NCBI RefSeq assembly: GCF_002866065.1
Contig: NZ_LNJZ01000003.1
Span: 347,116-411,115 of the forward strand
Direction of reading: 5' to 3'
From: Thiopseudomonas denitrificans
GTDB lineage: Bacteria > Pseudomonadota > Gammaproteobacteria > Pseudomonadales > Pseudomonadaceae
Length of the DNA stretch: 64,000 nucleotides
Positions 9,021 through 17,238 of the stretch are shown here, in pieces; within the stretch, counting starts at the first letter, position 1; every line of letters begins with the position of its first letter. The notes beneath the pieces were generated by a model that was not told where the DNA came from, ran no database searches, and saw nothing but the letters and a program-made list of their open reading frames with translations. Both the position numbers and the translations under genes were made by a program.

Positions 9021-11291
9021 ATGCATAAATCCATCTGGCTATTGAGCGCCCTGCCCGTAGCTGTTGCCATGCATACACAGGCAGCTGAATCCGATGTGCA
9101 CGACCTTGGCCAAATGCTGGTCACCGCCAAGGAAGAGCTGAAGCAGGCCCCGGGCGTGTCCATTATTACTGAGGAAGATCTGGCCAAGCGTCCGGTCAGC
9201 AATGATTTGTCCGAAGTGATCCGTACCATGCCGGGCGTCAACCTGACCGGCAACAGCACCAGCGGCCAGCGCGGCAATAACCGGCAAATTGACATTCGCG
9301 GCATGGGGCCGGAGAACACCCTGATCCTGATTGACGGTCGGCCGGCCAGCAGCAGGATGTCGGTACGTTATGGCTGGCGTGGCGAGCGCGACAGCCGTGG
9401 CGACACCAACTGGGTGCCGATGGAAGCGGTCGAGCGCATCGAGGTTTTGCGTGGCCCGGCAGCGGCACGCTATGGCAGCGGTGCTGCGGGTGGTGTGGTC
9501 AATATCATTACCAAGGGCGTGCCTGACCAACTATCCGGGCAGGTGACCGCGTACATGAGCCAGCCGCAGTCCTCCAAGGACGGTGCCAGCCGGCGGACCA
9601 ATTTCATTCTGTCCGGCCCTCTGTCTGACAAGCTGGGTTTCCGCCTGACCGGCAACGTTGCCAAAACCGACTCCGATGACCGGGACATCAACCGCGGGCA
9701 CCAGTCAACCCGTGGTGTGGCAACCAACGGCACCGATTATCGTAATACCTATCCGGCCGGCCGCGAGGGCGTACGCAACCGGGATCTGGCCGCCAGGCTG
9801 GTGTTCCAGCCGGTGGCCGATCATCAGTTTGACCTGGATGCCAGCTTCAGCCGCCAGGGCAACATCTATACCGGTGACACGCAAAACACCAACAACTTCA
9901 CCACCAATTCGAGCGGCAACCTGGTGGCGACCTCTGAGCGGGTGGACAAGTATATCGGGCGTGAAACCAACATCATGTACCGGGAAAACTATGCCTTTAC
10001 CCACCGCGGCGAGTATGACTTTGGCCGCTCGCTGAGCTATGTGCAGTACGAAAAGACCCGCAACCGCCGCCTGGACGAAGGGCTGGCTGGGGGTACCGAG
10101 GGGCTGTTCTCCGATGACAACATGACAACCTCGACATTGAACCAGTACCAGCTGCATACCGAGTTCGACATGCCGGTCGAATTGCTGGGCCTGAACCAGA
10201 TGCTTACAGTGGGTGGTGAATGGACGCACAGCACCCTCAACGATGGCAACTCGATGACCCAGACCACCACCGAGGCGGGTGCAGTGCCCGGTCTGGCCGC
10301 GCAGCGCAATAGCCGTAGCCGCGACCACATGCTGTCGTTTTTTATCGAGGATAATATCGAGCTGAACGATAAAACGCTGCTGACCCCGGGCCTGCGTTAT
10401 GACAAGCACAGCGTCACTGGCGGCAACTGGAGCCCTGCGCTCAACCTGTCACACGAGTTTGCGCCTGACTGGACGGTCAAGGCCGGTATCGCCAGGGCCT
10501 ACAAGGCACCCAACCTGTACCAGACCAACCCGAATTACCTGCTGTATAGCCGTGGCATCGGTTGCTGGGGTGCAGCCGGCGCCTGCTACCTGCAAGGCAA
10601 CAAGTACCTGAAGGCGGAAACCAGCGTCAACAAGGAGCTGGGCGTTGAGTATGCCGGCGACAACCTGGTGGCAGGCCTGACCTGGTTTCACAACAGTTAT
10701 CGCAACAAGGTGGAAGCTGGTACCGTAGCGGTCGGCCAGGCGGTTGGGGGCTCCAATACCACTTATGCCAATGCCGATGTGTTTACCTGGGACAACGTGC
10801 CGCGTGCCGTGATCGAAGGGCTTGAGGGCACCTTCAATCTGGCGTTGACGCCCAGCCTGTATTGGTCAAACAACCTGACCTGGATGCTGCAAAGCAAGAA
10901 CAAGTCCACCGGCGAGTCGCTGTCGATCATTCCGGAGTTCACGCTCAACTCGCGGTTGGAATGGCAGACTACCGATGCCTTGAGCCTGTATACCCACGTC
11001 ACCTGGTACGGCAAACAGACACCCAACAAGTACGACTATCAGGGCAAACGCATGTCCGGTGAGGAACAAAGCCAGTTGTCACCTTATGCCCTGGTGGGTG
11101 TCGGGGGGCGTTATGTGCTCAATGATCAGCTGTCCTTTACCGGCGGTATCGACAACCTGTTCAACAAGCGTTTGTACCGCAAGGGTAACGCGGTTGGTGT
11201 AGGCGATCCGCGCAACATCTACGGAGCGGGTGCTGCCACCTACAACGAGCCGGGCCGCAGCTTCTATGCATCGGCAACCTATGCGTTTTGA
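9021..11291 (+). CDS. pfeA: TonB-dependent ferric-enterobactin receptor (PfeA/FepA family)
   Basis: This 756-residue receptor closely follows PfeA. Shared blocks include KQAPGVSIITEEDLAKRP, RTMPGVNLTGNSTSGQRGNN, RQIDIRGMGPENTLILIDG, SVRYGWRGERDSRGDTNWVP and VERIEVLRGPAAARYGSGAA in the plug. In the barrel GIARAYKAPNLYQ, ETSVNKELGVEYAG and YNEPGRSFYASATYAF are shared. The ATG at 9021 follows an AGAGG Shine-Dalgarno site and starts a signal peptide. It is the last gene of the plus-strand operon that begins with the ExbB-like gene. Degenerate copies of its last ~36 bases plus downstream DNA recur at 18.8 kb and 26.1 kb. Confidence 0.93.
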   Translation: MHKSIWLLSALPVAVAMHTQAAESDVHDLGQMLVTAKEELKQAPGVSIITEEDLAKRPVSNDLSEVIRTMPGVNLTGNSTSGQRGNNRQIDIRGMGPENTLILIDGRPASSRMSVRYGWRGERDSRGDTNWVPMEAVERIEVLRGPAAARYGSGAAGGVVNIITKGVPDQLSGQVTAYMSQPQSSKDGASRRTNFILSGPLSDKLGFRLTGNVAKTDSDDRDINRGHQSTRGVATNGTDYRNTYPAGREGVRNRDLAARLVFQPVADHQFDLDASFSRQGNIYTGDTQNTNNFTTNSSGNLVATSERVDKYIGRETNIMYRENYAFTHRGEYDFGRSLSYVQYEKTRNRRLDEGLAGGTEGLFSDDNMTTSTLNQYQLHTEFDMPVELLGLNQMLTVGGEWTHSTLNDGNSMTQTTTEAGAVPGLAAQRNSRSRDHMLSFFIEDNIELNDKTLLTPGLRYDKHSVTGGNWSPALNLSHEFAPDWTVKAGIARAYKAPNLYQTNPNYLLYSRGIGCWGAAGACYLQGNKYLKAETSVNKELGVEYAGDNLVAGLTWFHNSYRNKVEAGTVAVGQAVGGSNTTYANADVFTWDNVPRAVIEGLEGTFNLALTPSLYWSNNLTWMLQSKNKSTGESLSIIPEFTLNSRLEWQTTDALSLYTHVTWYGKQTPNKYDYQGKRMSGEEQSQLSPYALVGVGGRYVLNDQLSFTGGIDNLFNKRLYRKGNAVGVGDPRNIYGAGAATYNEPGRSFYASATYAF

Positions 11292-11333
11292 TGTGGCCCT
11301 GCCTGCTGAACTCAGTTTTGGGTAAGGGCAGGC
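11269..11333 (+). repeat. Repeat copy 1: 3' end of pfeA-like gene plus downstream DNA
   Basis: The segment from the last receptor codons (TTCTATGCATCGGC) through GCCTGCTGAACTCAGTTTT recurs with substitutions at 26089-26155, and its first half recurs at 18815-18850. The rest of the gap up to 11535 shows no gene that I can support. Confidence 0.65.
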
Positions 11334-11535
11334 AAACGCGGTCTAATGGAGCGTTTGCCACTATTGCTGGAACGGGAGTGACAAGCAAGAGCGCCTCATG
11401 CACTAGATACGCTTTAAACTGTAAGTCAATCTCCAGGGTATCGACTACTGTCAAGCTCTGTGAGATTGATGGCTTTATATTAAAATAAAGCCGGTTTTTT
11501 ATGCCGGTTCTTTCGCGTTATGATTTGTTTATAAT

Positions 11536-11751
11536 TTATGTGTTGGGTTGTTGGTTGCTTTTATCAGGCTCTTGATCTTTCCTCAGAGCTAGAACAAGAA
11601 ATACGCCGATGGTGGTCGATATGGTGGCAGTATTTCTTTGTTCGGTATCGCCAGTTATCGCAAAGTAAAATACCAAGGCTGTGCTAATTAAAGTTAGAAC
11701 TGAAAACAAGTAAATTGCTATCTCTCGCACATAATAGGTGTTGTTAGTCAT
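11536..11751 (-). CDS. Small two-helix membrane protein (unknown; candidate second immunity protein)
   Basis: This 71-residue protein has two predicted membrane helices: about residues 10-30 (IAIYLFSVLTLISTALVFYF) and about 41-57 (NTATISTTIGVFLVLALR). A charged cytoplasmic-type tail follows (RKDQEPDKSNQQPNT). The ATG at 11751 is preceded by GGGAG. It lies 60 bases beyond the tolC-like gene in the same direction, at the distal end of the microcin operon, with a small hairpin between. I do not recognise the family. Small hydrophobic proteins in microcin loci are often immunity proteins, so that is a reasonable guess only. Confidence 0.55.
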   Translation of the reverse strand: MTNNTYYVREIAIYLFSVLTLISTALVFYFAITGDTEQRNTATISTTIGVFLVLALRKDQEPDKSNQQPNT

Positions 11752-11811
11752 TTTAAAGGCTCCCGCGTGAAATAACTAAGCGTCATCTTTTTATGGGGCG
11801 CTTATGAAGCG

Positions 11812-13128
11812 TCACTCAAACAGCATATTTATTTCATTTAGATCTTGAGGGGTGAGTGAGCCAACAGTCGCTTTTAGTTGAAGTTTAGCGAGTAAAATAT
11901 CGTAGCGCACTTTGGCAAGTTGCTGCACGATATCGCTCAGCTGGCTTTGAACTTCAAGAACATCTGCACTTGTACGCATCCCAAGCTGGTAGCCCTTTTG
12001 GTTAGATCTTACAGCTGCATCTGCAGAACTCTGGGCTGTTTCTAATGCTTTGAGTTGAGCAATGCCATCCATAACACCTGCCCACGCCTCGCGTGCGGCC
12101 AGGGCTGTACTGCGCCGTGTATCCTCTAGTTCATACTTGGCCTGTTCTCGTAACGCTAAGGCTTCCCGGGTAGATGAGGTCGTCCTGCCACCGCTGAATA
12201 ACGGAATATTCAATCGTATACCAATGGCTGCAGACTCACTGCGCTCTGTGCTGGCATTGGGGCTTTGCTGCATACTTTGGCTGACCACCATATCAATTGT
12301 TGGCAAGTGTTCAGCCTTGCGGCTTCGAACATCATTATCAGTAATTTGTAGTGATAATTCCTGAGCCTGCACTTCAAGGTTTCCCCGCTCCGCAGCCGTG
12401 ACCCAGGTTTCGACATCAGTAGGTTCTGGAGGACTCAGCATCACTCGATTTCCCAAGCGTTTAAGTGATCCAGGGTGTCTGCCAGTGAGTTGAGTAAGTG
12501 CCTGCTTGGCTAGTACCAGGGCGCTCTTGGCTTTTACCAGCTGTGCGATGGTTCTGTCGTGACTCATCTGGGCCTCATGCACATCAACGATGCTGGCATT
12601 GCCCAGATCAAAATTCTTGCGTGCGCTGGCTAGCTGTAGCTCGTCTGCAGCTTGCAATTGCTCCAGTGCATCAATCACATCGACCATGTTCAGAACATTG
12701 AAGTACGCTTCAGTCACGCGTAGTATTAATGCTTGGCCCGCACTCTCCGCTTGAAGGTCGGCCAGTAGTTTTTGTTGTTGGCCCTGTTTGTATTGAATCC
12801 AGTTCTGCCAGCGAAACAACGGTTGTACCAGTTGAACGCCATAGCTGCGGTTTTGACGGCGTTGCTCTACCGTTCCAGTGACGACCTTATATTCAGTTTC
12901 ACTCCAGCTTGTTTGAGCATCGAATGAAATCTGCGGCAATAAACCTGCTCGCCCTTGGATTGGCTGTTCATCTCCGACCCGTCGTTGCGCCAATGAGGCG
13001 GCATACTGCGCGTCATGTCTTAAAGCAAGCCGGTAGATTTCCATCAAATCATCGGCCTGAACCGGATCAGCCACACACACAACCCCCCAAGCCCACAAAA
13101 TCAGCCATCTTCCCTTCTTTTGTTTCAT
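11812..13128 (-). CDS. TolC-family outer-membrane channel of a type I secretion system
   Basis: This 438-residue protein has a signal peptide (ILWAWGVVCVADPVQA) and the TolC repeat architecture. DDLMEIYRLALRHDAQYAAS matches the start of the mature TolC domain, and the second half repeats the pattern with RLNIPLFSGGRTTSSTREA. NQKGYQLGMRTSADVLEVQS matches the conserved end of each half. Its start overlaps the stop of the ABC exporter (ATGA). With the HlyD-type adaptor and the C39 ABC exporter it completes a dedicated three-part secretion channel for the microcin. Having its own TolC is less common in known microcin loci, which usually borrow the host protein. Confidence 0.92.
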   Translation of the reverse strand: MKQKKGRWLILWAWGVVCVADPVQADDLMEIYRLALRHDAQYAASLAQRRVGDEQPIQGRAGLLPQISFDAQTSWSETEYKVVTGTVEQRRQNRSYGVQLVQPLFRWQNWIQYKQGQQQKLLADLQAESAGQALILRVTEAYFNVLNMVDVIDALEQLQAADELQLASARKNFDLGNASIVDVHEAQMSHDRTIAQLVKAKSALVLAKQALTQLTGRHPGSLKRLGNRVMLSPPEPTDVETWVTAAERGNLEVQAQELSLQITDNDVRSRKAEHLPTIDMVVSQSMQQSPNASTERSESAAIGIRLNIPLFSGGRTTSSTREALALREQAKYELEDTRRSTALAAREAWAGVMDGIAQLKALETAQSSADAAVRSNQKGYQLGMRTSADVLEVQSQLSDIVQQLAKVRYDILLAKLQLKATVGSLTPQDLNEINMLFE

Positions 13129-15212
13129 GCTAGAGCTTGGTCCTCATCAAGACGGACGTCTTCCACGATACTGCCGCGTTCTAGGCAAACAATGCGCTTG
13201 GCGAACGCAATGGTTTCTCGGCGGTGTGCTATGGTGATCCTAGTTAATGTCATTTGATGCAGCGACTTGACGATGTGCTGCTCGCTATGCAAATCTAAAT
13301 GACTTGTAGCTTCGTCCATGGCTAAGATACGAGGGCGTTTGTATAGTGCCCGTGCCAGCATGATTCGTTGTTTCTGTCCCCCGGAAAGTCCGCTGCCCAT
13401 TTCAGCAACCAAAGTTTGATAACCCATAGGCATTTGAGTGATTGCTTTGTGGATGTGCGCTAGATGTGCCGACTCTTCTACTCGTTCCTGATTTGCTTCC
13501 GGATCAAAACTGGCGATGTTTTCGGCCAGCGACCCTGCCAATAACTGATCTTCCTGCATCACGGCACCGACCAGATTGCGCAGTATTTGAGGCCCCAGTT
13601 GTCGAACGGGTATACCACCTACTAGTATCTCGCCTTCGGTAGGACTTAGCAGGCCCAATATCAGCTTGAATAGGGTGCTTTTACCACACCCTGAACGACC
13701 TACGATGGCAACGGAATCACCAGCCTCAATGGTTAGGGACAGGTTCCGCAGCACCCATGGTTCACCTTCGGCATAGCGGAAAGACACGTCGCGCAGCTCG
13801 ATACTTGGCTGTATCCGATCCAGGTCGGTCTCCATCATGCTTTCAGGTTCTGGCAGCTCCAGTGCAATGTCAGCCAACCGCTCCGCATGCAGCGATAACA
13901 TCCTTATTTCAACACCAAGATCAATTAATTGACTGGCTCGACCAGTAAATTGGCTCTTGTAGGCAATAAATGCCAGCAGCATGCCCAGCGACAGATCCCG
14001 TTCTAGAACAGCCATGCCCCCGACATAGAGTAGCAGCATGCCCTCCAGGCTGAAGATCAAGGTGTTTAGGCTGGAAAATGCCAGCAACAGCTTTTGGGTA
14101 GCGACATCGCGATTCTGAACATCGGCAAGCAGGTTTTGCCAGGTCGATAAACGCAGTGAGGTCATATCGAACAGCTTGAGGGGCTGCACCGTCCGGATCG
14201 TTTCCAAAAAATAGGAGTTTTCGCGTGCGGCCAATACGATACGTTCTTCAGAGGCATTACGTAGTGGTTGATAAAATACAACCCTCAGGATGGCGTACAA
14301 CGTCAAGGCAACCACGACGATACCGGTTAAGACGGTGCTGTAGAGCAACATCATGCCCAGCGTAATCAAAGTGACCAGGCCATCAAGGATTACCATGATC
14401 GCCCCGTTAGTGAGAACGTTGCGTATGGCCGCCAGGGAATGGAAACGAGCAGTAATATCGCCGAGCTGGCGTTTCTCGAAAAATGTCCAAGGTAGACGCA
14501 GCAGATGGCTGAAGAGGTTACCCGACCACTGCAGCGCAAGCTGTTGATTCAATCGTAATTCCATCCAGCCGCGTGCCATACGTAGAATGAAATCAATGAG
14601 CATCAACAAGCAGCCCCCGAGCACAGCAATCAGCAGGAGATCATGATCGGCTGACACCAAGGCACCATCGACCACCCACTGTGTTACCTGCGGAGAAAGC
14701 AGCGCTACTATCTCCAATGCGAGTGCCAGGATGAAGATATTGCCCAAGGCCCGTTTCAGTCCCGCCGCACGACCAATCAGATCGCGAAGGCGAATCCGGG
14801 TTTTCTGCTGAGCGGGTTGAAACGAGGTGTTTGGCGTCAGTTCCAACGCAATACCAGTAAAATGTGTAGAAGCCTCGGTCCATGATGTCACGCGGCGCCC
14901 TACTGCAGGATCAAGCAGGTATAAACGCCCCCGCTGCACTTTCTCCAGAACCACAAAGTGATTCATGTTCCAGTGCAGGATGCAGGGCAGCCTGAGCTTG
15001 CTCATTTCGTCAAGATCAAGCCGCAAAGGCCTACAGGAAAAACCCAAGTTTTGCGCGTAATGCCCAAGTTGGGCTAGGTTGGTACCTTTCAACGAGATTG
15101 AAAAGCGCCGGCGCACACTCATCAAATCAAGGTGAAGGCCGTGGTACCCGGCTATCATTACCAGACAAGCCAGCCCGCACTCCTGACTCTCTGTTTGCAA
15201 TACCGCTTTCAT
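13125..15212 (-). CDS. Bacteriocin exporter: C39 peptidase-ABC transporter (CvaB-like)
   Basis: This 695-residue protein has three parts. The N-terminal C39 cysteine peptidase carries Cys12 in QECGLACLV, His85 in WNMNHFVVLE and Asp101 in LLDPAVGRR. A membrane domain spans roughly residues 150-430. The C-terminal ATPase has GRSGCGKST as Walker A, MQEDQLLAGSLAENI as the Q-loop region and GLSGGQKQR as the signature, followed by ILAMDEATSHLD. This family cleaves double-glycine leaders and exports the core peptide. It overlaps the TolC gene by four bases and lies 36 bases after the JmjC gene. Its substrate is almost certainly the peptide encoded at 16545-16883. Confidence 0.94.
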   Translation of the reverse strand: MKAVLQTESQECGLACLVMIAGYHGLHLDLMSVRRRFSISLKGTNLAQLGHYAQNLGFSCRPLRLDLDEMSKLRLPCILHWNMNHFVVLEKVQRGRLYLLDPAVGRRVTSWTEASTHFTGIALELTPNTSFQPAQQKTRIRLRDLIGRAAGLKRALGNIFILALALEIVALLSPQVTQWVVDGALVSADHDLLLIAVLGGCLLMLIDFILRMARGWMELRLNQQLALQWSGNLFSHLLRLPWTFFEKRQLGDITARFHSLAAIRNVLTNGAIMVILDGLVTLITLGMMLLYSTVLTGIVVVALTLYAILRVVFYQPLRNASEERIVLAARENSYFLETIRTVQPLKLFDMTSLRLSTWQNLLADVQNRDVATQKLLLAFSSLNTLIFSLEGMLLLYVGGMAVLERDLSLGMLLAFIAYKSQFTGRASQLIDLGVEIRMLSLHAERLADIALELPEPESMMETDLDRIQPSIELRDVSFRYAEGEPWVLRNLSLTIEAGDSVAIVGRSGCGKSTLFKLILGLLSPTEGEILVGGIPVRQLGPQILRNLVGAVMQEDQLLAGSLAENIASFDPEANQERVEESAHLAHIHKAITQMPMGYQTLVAEMGSGLSGGQKQRIMLARALYKRPRILAMDEATSHLDLHSEQHIVKSLHQMTLTRITIAHRRETIAFAKRIVCLERGSIVEDVRLDEDQALA

Positions 15213-15248
15213 ATTTAGGTATACCTACCTATAGGCTGCATCAGGCAG

Positions 15249-16403
15249 TTAGTTGCGTGATAGTTCCAGTACATCCTGGCGACAAAGTTCAGTAACGAGG
15301 TTACAGAGTCTGTCGGCATTAATGTCAGGATGTTTGGTGATTAGCTCAGCCAGGCAAGTTTCCGGATGTTCGGCAATCCAGCGTATCAGACGTACACCCT
15401 GATCATCCAAATTCAACCGGGTGCCGTTTGCAATCAAGTAACCGTCATCAAGATCAAGAGGTCGATGAACATTTAGGCGCAACCCAGCTTGCCTGGGAAT
15501 TCCGGTTGATGCGGGATTTCCAAACAGCTCGATAGCTAGCGGAGATTGATTTCGGATTGCCCCGACAAATTCGTCCATGAAGTGTCGGTAGTGCTTTGGA
15601 TCGTTGATGAATGAATTAAAATGATGCCCCACAGCTACAAGCGTACTTTGGTCGTTTTTCCAGTCACTGAGAGAGCGGCGTGCCTCCAAAAAAGCGGGCA
15701 TCTGCTTGATAGCCCAATCCAAGTAGTCCACGGTGTAGGCGGGGAATGTACCCAGGGCCAAATGAAATGTAGCCTCGCCAATGGGGAGAGGATTATGCCA
15801 CCAGCCACGGGGAAGGTAGAAAACATCTCCTGGTTCCAAAATAAAATCCATATAGGGTGTTTCCGGACAAGGATATTCGTGCTCATAGTCCTTGCTCTGT
15901 TGGGTGTAGAGTGGTGCCTCGAAAGAGGGTTCGTAGACAATCCAGCGCTTACGACCGATCAACTGGATAGCGAAAACATCACGAGTGTCCCAATGGCAGC
16001 GGAATGAGTCTCGTGAACCGAACGCTGCATAGGCACTGCTCACAACTTGTCTGCCGGTAAACTCGGCTACCTTAGCCGCAAATTGGTTAACTGCAGGCTC
16101 GTTTGCAATTTTGTTCGCGATTAATGTGGCACCTTTACGCAAGAACTCATAAATCACTGGCTTGATTAGGCGGTGTCGTAATGTACCAATGTCCCAGTAA
16201 CTCTCTACATACTCACTTTTGGGACGAATCCCTTTGTAAGAAAGTTTGAAATCATTGGATGAAACATTACATCGTTCGAATATTTCATTGACGTTTTGCC
16301 AGGAAAAAACACCCGGTGATACAGCTTCTTTTATAAGAACAGGCTTTTTTTCCTGATAGCATTCTATGAATTCGTTGGTGGAAATATTGAATTTAATGCT
16401 CAT
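15249..16403 (-). CDS. JmjC/cupin 2-oxoglutarate-dependent oxygenase (RoxA/YcfD-like), putative microcin hydroxylase
   Basis: This 384-residue protein has a JmjC/cupin core with a HxD...H iron triad: His137 and Asp139 in FRCHWDTRDVFAIQL, and His203 in YLPRGWWHNPLPIGE. The text around it (QLIGRKRWIVYEPS, FILEPGDVFYLPRGWWH) matches ribosomal oxygenases such as YcfD/RoxA. A C-terminal winged-helix-like part follows (VRLIRWIAEHPETCLAELIT). It sits between the microcin structural gene and its exporter and is transcribed with them, so I infer that it hydroxylates the microcin or helps to protect the producer. The family reaction (Fe(II), O2, 2-oxoglutarate) is established; the substrate is not shown by sequence. 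Confidence 0.82.
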   Translation of the reverse strand: MSIKFNISTNEFIECYQEKKPVLIKEAVSPGVFSWQNVNEIFERCNVSSNDFKLSYKGIRPKSEYVESYWDIGTLRHRLIKPVIYEFLRKGATLIANKIANEPAVNQFAAKVAEFTGRQVVSSAYAAFGSRDSFRCHWDTRDVFAIQLIGRKRWIVYEPSFEAPLYTQQSKDYEHEYPCPETPYMDFILEPGDVFYLPRGWWHNPLPIGEATFHLALGTFPAYTVDYLDWAIKQMPAFLEARRSLSDWKNDQSTLVAVGHHFNSFINDPKHYRHFMDEFVGAIRNQSPLAIELFGNPASTGIPRQAGLRLNVHRPLDLDDGYLIANGTRLNLDDQGVRLIRWIAEHPETCLAELITKHPDINADRLCNLVTELCRQDVLELSRN

Positions 16404-16544
16404 GAGATAAGCGCCTAGAGTTGACGGAATGCATAAGCCGCCAAGCTCCTAAGTTTGAGTTTTATTAAATAGCTTCTGGTGGTTTATAAAATGCTCGGTA
16501 GTTGTTCAGCTACAACAGCTGAACGGCTATGGTCGAGGCTGGCC

Positions 16545-16883
16545 TTAGTTGTAATTGGTTCCTGCGGCATTGTTGTAATCAGTTCCTGCCTGATCTGCTG
16601 CTCTTTGTGCAAGTCCTCCAGCCATCCCTCCGTAAAATCCAACCTGAGTACCAACAATTGTGAGTGCGCCAGCCTGCATGGCAGATATTCCAGCGGGACC
16701 AGTAAGTCCGCCGACAATAGCTCCTGTCACTGTACTGCCAAGAAGTCCTGTCAGGCTTCCTTCTCCCGAGCCTATCGCCTGTCCGATATATGTTGCTGCG
16801 CCGCTGGCTGCACCGATTACAGCACCAACAGGGCCAAAGGCTCCAGACACTAGTTGCATATCTCGAATGGATAGTTCACGCAT
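16545..16883 (-). CDS. Class II microcin precursor with double-glycine-type leader
   Basis: This 112-residue peptide begins MRELSIRDMQLVSGA, a leader very like that of microcin V and relatives (L-x-x-V-S-G-[GA]); cleavage is expected after Gly14-Ala15. The core of about 97 residues is rich in Gly and Ala with GxxxG patterns (GAVIGAASGAATYIGQAIGS, GAIVGGLTGPAG), as in pore-forming microcins. It has no Cys, no Trp, no Lys and a single Arg. The tail carries an imperfect repeat, AGTDYN then AGTNYN. A strong AAAGGAG site precedes the ATG. It lies between a putative immunity gene and the JmjC oxygenase, with a C39 exporter downstream. The target cell and receptor are unknown. Confidence 0.85.
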   Translation of the reverse strand: MRELSIRDMQLVSGAFGPVGAVIGAASGAATYIGQAIGSGEGSLTGLLGSTVTGAIVGGLTGPAGISAMQAGALTIVGTQVGFYGGMAGGLAQRAADQAGTDYNNAAGTNYN

Positions 16884-16915
16884 TTCATTTCTCCTTTTTT
16901 GTCATGGTTTTTTTA

Positions 16916-17173
16916 TTAAAAAATTAAAAATTTTGCTGCGCCACTAATAATCAATGCGAGGGGGAGCAAAATTAGAATGGGTGTTGTGCTCTTTTTGTCA
17001 TAACGCTGCCCCTTTGCATGCAATAGCAATATATAGATTCCAAACAAGACTGCATAGGCCAGCAGGCCAAGAATCGTGGCTAGCCAGAAGTCTGAAAAGT
17101 CCCCCAGTACAAACTTTGCACCCAGGAAATCAATAGACCATTCTTCGTTGCTATAGAGTTTTGGTTTTTCCAC
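16916..17173 (-). CDS. Small membrane protein, probable microcin immunity protein
   Basis: This 85-residue protein starts with GTG at 17173, behind a GAGG-type ribosome site. It has two membrane helices: about residues 29-51 (FWLATILGLLAYAVLFGIYI) and about 65-84 (PILILLPLALIISGAAKFLI). A basic linker between them (HAKGQRYDKKS) predicts a cytoplasmic loop. It ends 32 bases before the microcin start in the same direction. I recognise no family, but size, topology and position match immunity proteins of class II microcins, which block the toxin at the inner membrane of the producer. Confidence 0.65.
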   Translation of the reverse strand: MEKPKLYSNEEWSIDFLGAKFVLGDFSDFWLATILGLLAYAVLFGIYILLLHAKGQRYDKKSTTPILILLPLALIISGAAKFLIF

Positions 17174-17238
17174 TTTTAACCTCGAAAATAATTATATACA
17201 GAGAGGTGGTAGTTTATGAAAGTTATCCTATTCATTCT

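Noticed and set aside
16545..16883. Siderophore-linked (class IIb) microcin
   Set aside because: The C-terminus is not Ser-rich, and no glucosyltransferase or siderophore-attachment genes (IroB, MceIJ types) are present, despite the neighbouring enterobactin receptor.
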